A model generated the notes under the pieces. The model made no database searches. It saw nothing but the letters and a program-made list of their open reading frames with translations, and was not told the DNA's origin. A stretch of 33,145 nt of DNA from NCBI GenBank assembly GCA_016290595.1, contig JAEEUR010000022.1:1-33145 (forward strand). The letters are read 5' to 3'. This document shows, one piece after another, positions 32,169 through 33,145 of this stretch (its first letter is position 1; each line of letters begins with the position of its first letter). This stretch comes from Lachnospiraceae bacterium (GTDB taxonomy: Bacteria; Bacillota; Clostridia; Lachnospirales; Lachnospiraceae). The translations under genes and the position numbers were made by a program.

Positions 32169-33145
32169 ATGGTAAAAGAAGTCAACCCTATGATCCACGT
32201 GAACGAGCGCGACTATCCGGTGACGGACCATCACTGCGACGACCCGGAGAAGGCCAAGCTGGTCAAAAAGCTGGCGCTCATGATCACGGACAATATCCCC
32301 CGCAAGCTGCCCGGCGGCATGAAGGAAAACCACATGGATTTCTGGATCCTGGACCGTCTGCTGACCAAGGAAGAAGTAAAGTTCATGCTGAGCTTCAAAA
32401 AGCGCCGCACCGGTCTGGTCACCAAAGAACTGGCCGAGCGCAACAACATGAGCGAGGAGGAAGCCCAGAAGATCATCGATCACCTGATCTGGATCGGCAT
32501 CCTGGAGCAGAACCGCGACAACGCGGACCAGCACATCCAGTACTGGATCCCGAAGTGGGTCGTCGGCTCCGGCGAATACATGGTGGAGCACAAGACCCTG
32601 ACCGATACCAACCCCGAGGTGGCGACCATGTTCAACCTGGCGCCGCAGGAACCGCTGGAGCTGGCCGCGAAGCTGGTCCCTCCGGGCGGCGCGGGCATCG
32701 GCATGCACGTCATCCCCGTGGAGAAGGCCATCGAGGCAAACAGCGAGAGCGTCAGCGTGGAGCATCTCTCCCACTGGCTGGAAAAATACGATAAGTTCTG
32801 CACCATGGTCTGCGCCTGCCGCAAGGCCCAGCGCGTGCGCGGCGAGGGCGTCGGCGATATCGAAGGCCACATGTGCATCGGCCTGGGCGACATCGCGGAA
32901 TTTCTGGTCGAGACCGGCAAGGACGCGAAGTACGTGACGCGCAAGGAGGTCATCGAGATCTTAAAACGGGCGGAGCGCAAGGGCTACGTGCACCAGATCA
33001 CCAATCTGGACGGCCCGAACCGCATCGTCGGCATCTGCAACTGCTCGCCGGGCAGCTGCTACGGCCTCAGGACCAGCCAGCTTTTCAACACGCCGAATAT
33101 GTCCCGCTCCGCCTACCGCGCGCACGTGGACAAGACCAAGTGCGT
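32169..33145 (+). CDS. Cysteine-rich Fe-S oxidoreductase subunit, 3'-truncated by the window edge
   Basis: The first 325 codons are visible, starting 8 bp after the reductase stop with GAGG upstream. A winged-helix-like segment (about 75-115, TGLVTKELAERNNMSEEEAQ) is followed by cysteine clusters: CTMVCACRKAQR (about 216-227), HMCIGLGD, and ICNCSPGSCYGLR (about 286-298), then DKTKC at the window end, which looks like the first cysteine of a ferredoxin 4Fe-4S motif. Similar N-terminal regions occur in large Fe-S/flavin oxidoreductases of anaerobes, so more domains may follow. Last visible gene of the isomerase cluster. Confidence 0.75.
   Translation, partial: MVKEVNPMIHVNERDYPVTDHHCDDPEKAKLVKKLALMITDNIPRKLPGGMKENHMDFWILDRLLTKEEVKFMLSFKKRRTGLVTKELAERNNMSEEEAQKIIDHLIWIGILEQNRDNADQHIQYWIPKWVVGSGEYMVEHKTLTDTNPEVATMFNLAPQEPLELAAKLVPPGGAGIGMHVIPVEKAIEANSESVSVEHLSHWLEKYDKFCTMVCACRKAQRVRGEGVGDIEGHMCIGLGDIAEFLVETGKDAKYVTRKEVIEILKRAERKGYVHQITNLDGPNRIVGICNCSPGSCYGLRTSQLFNTPNMSRSAYRAHVDKTKC

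Overview
The window looks like a chromosomal segment of a GC-rich anaerobic Firmicute, most likely a gut or rumen Clostridium relative (Lachnospiraceae-like). This rests on the gene families (RibU under an FMN riboswitch, MsmX-type sugar ATPase, intracellular GH5 plus cellobiose phosphorylase, ferredoxin-type aldo-keto reductase), strong Shine-Dalgarno sites and classic sigma-A promoters. The genus cannot be fixed from the sequence alone. I see no tRNA, rRNA, CRISPR array, transposase or phage gene.

Layout. (1) 1-870: the 3' end of an unrecognised gene and a terminator. (2) 896-7657, minus strand: an eight-gene operon with an SPFH membrane protein, a ribbon-helix-helix regulator, two ABC-2 exporter ATPase/permease pairs, a DUF3592-like protein and a LURP-one-like protein. 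Its promoter carries two TGATATCA palindromes one helical turn apart, a likely operator for the ribbon-helix-helix protein. (3) 7834-8601: a membrane protein with a C-terminal RCK_C domain, followed by a 440-bp gap with a 16-bp perfect inverted repeat and a possible small RNA. (4) 8956-18351: a cello-oligosaccharide locus. A LacI regulator, binding lipoprotein, two permeases, GH5 glucanase and ATPase lie on the minus strand, with a divergent cellobiose phosphorylase. The same 14-bp LacI-type operator occurs in opposite orientation just downstream of each divergent promoter. (5) 18441-21774, minus strand: FMN riboswitch, ribU, a threonine-synthase-like enzyme, an SGNH hydrolase and a GNAT acetyltransferase in one run.

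(6) 21838-23004: an aldo-keto reductase with C-terminal Fe-S motifs. (7) 23010-27073, minus strand: an acyl-activating (AMP-forming) enzyme, acyl carrier protein, acyl-ACP thioesterase and two tandem paralogous membrane proteins. (8) 27169-27582: a small membrane protein. (9) 27831-33145, plus strand: a flavoenzyme closely resembling the polyunsaturated fatty acid isomerase of Cutibacterium (Propionibacterium) acnes. It is followed by a CrtI/retinol-saturase-like flavoprotein, a ferredoxin-reductase with a 2Fe-2S domain, and a cysteine-rich Fe-S protein cut by the window end.

The most interesting proposal is that region 9, next to the acyl module of region 7, is a fatty-acid isomerisation and reduction (biohydrogenation) system: the isomerase conjugates the double bonds, and the CrtI-like protein, fed electrons by the reductase and Fe-S protein, saturates one. 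A 139-nt nested stem-loop ending in a T-tract separates the isomerase from the electron-transfer genes and may set their ratio. This is inference from recognised families and gene order; no alignment was run.
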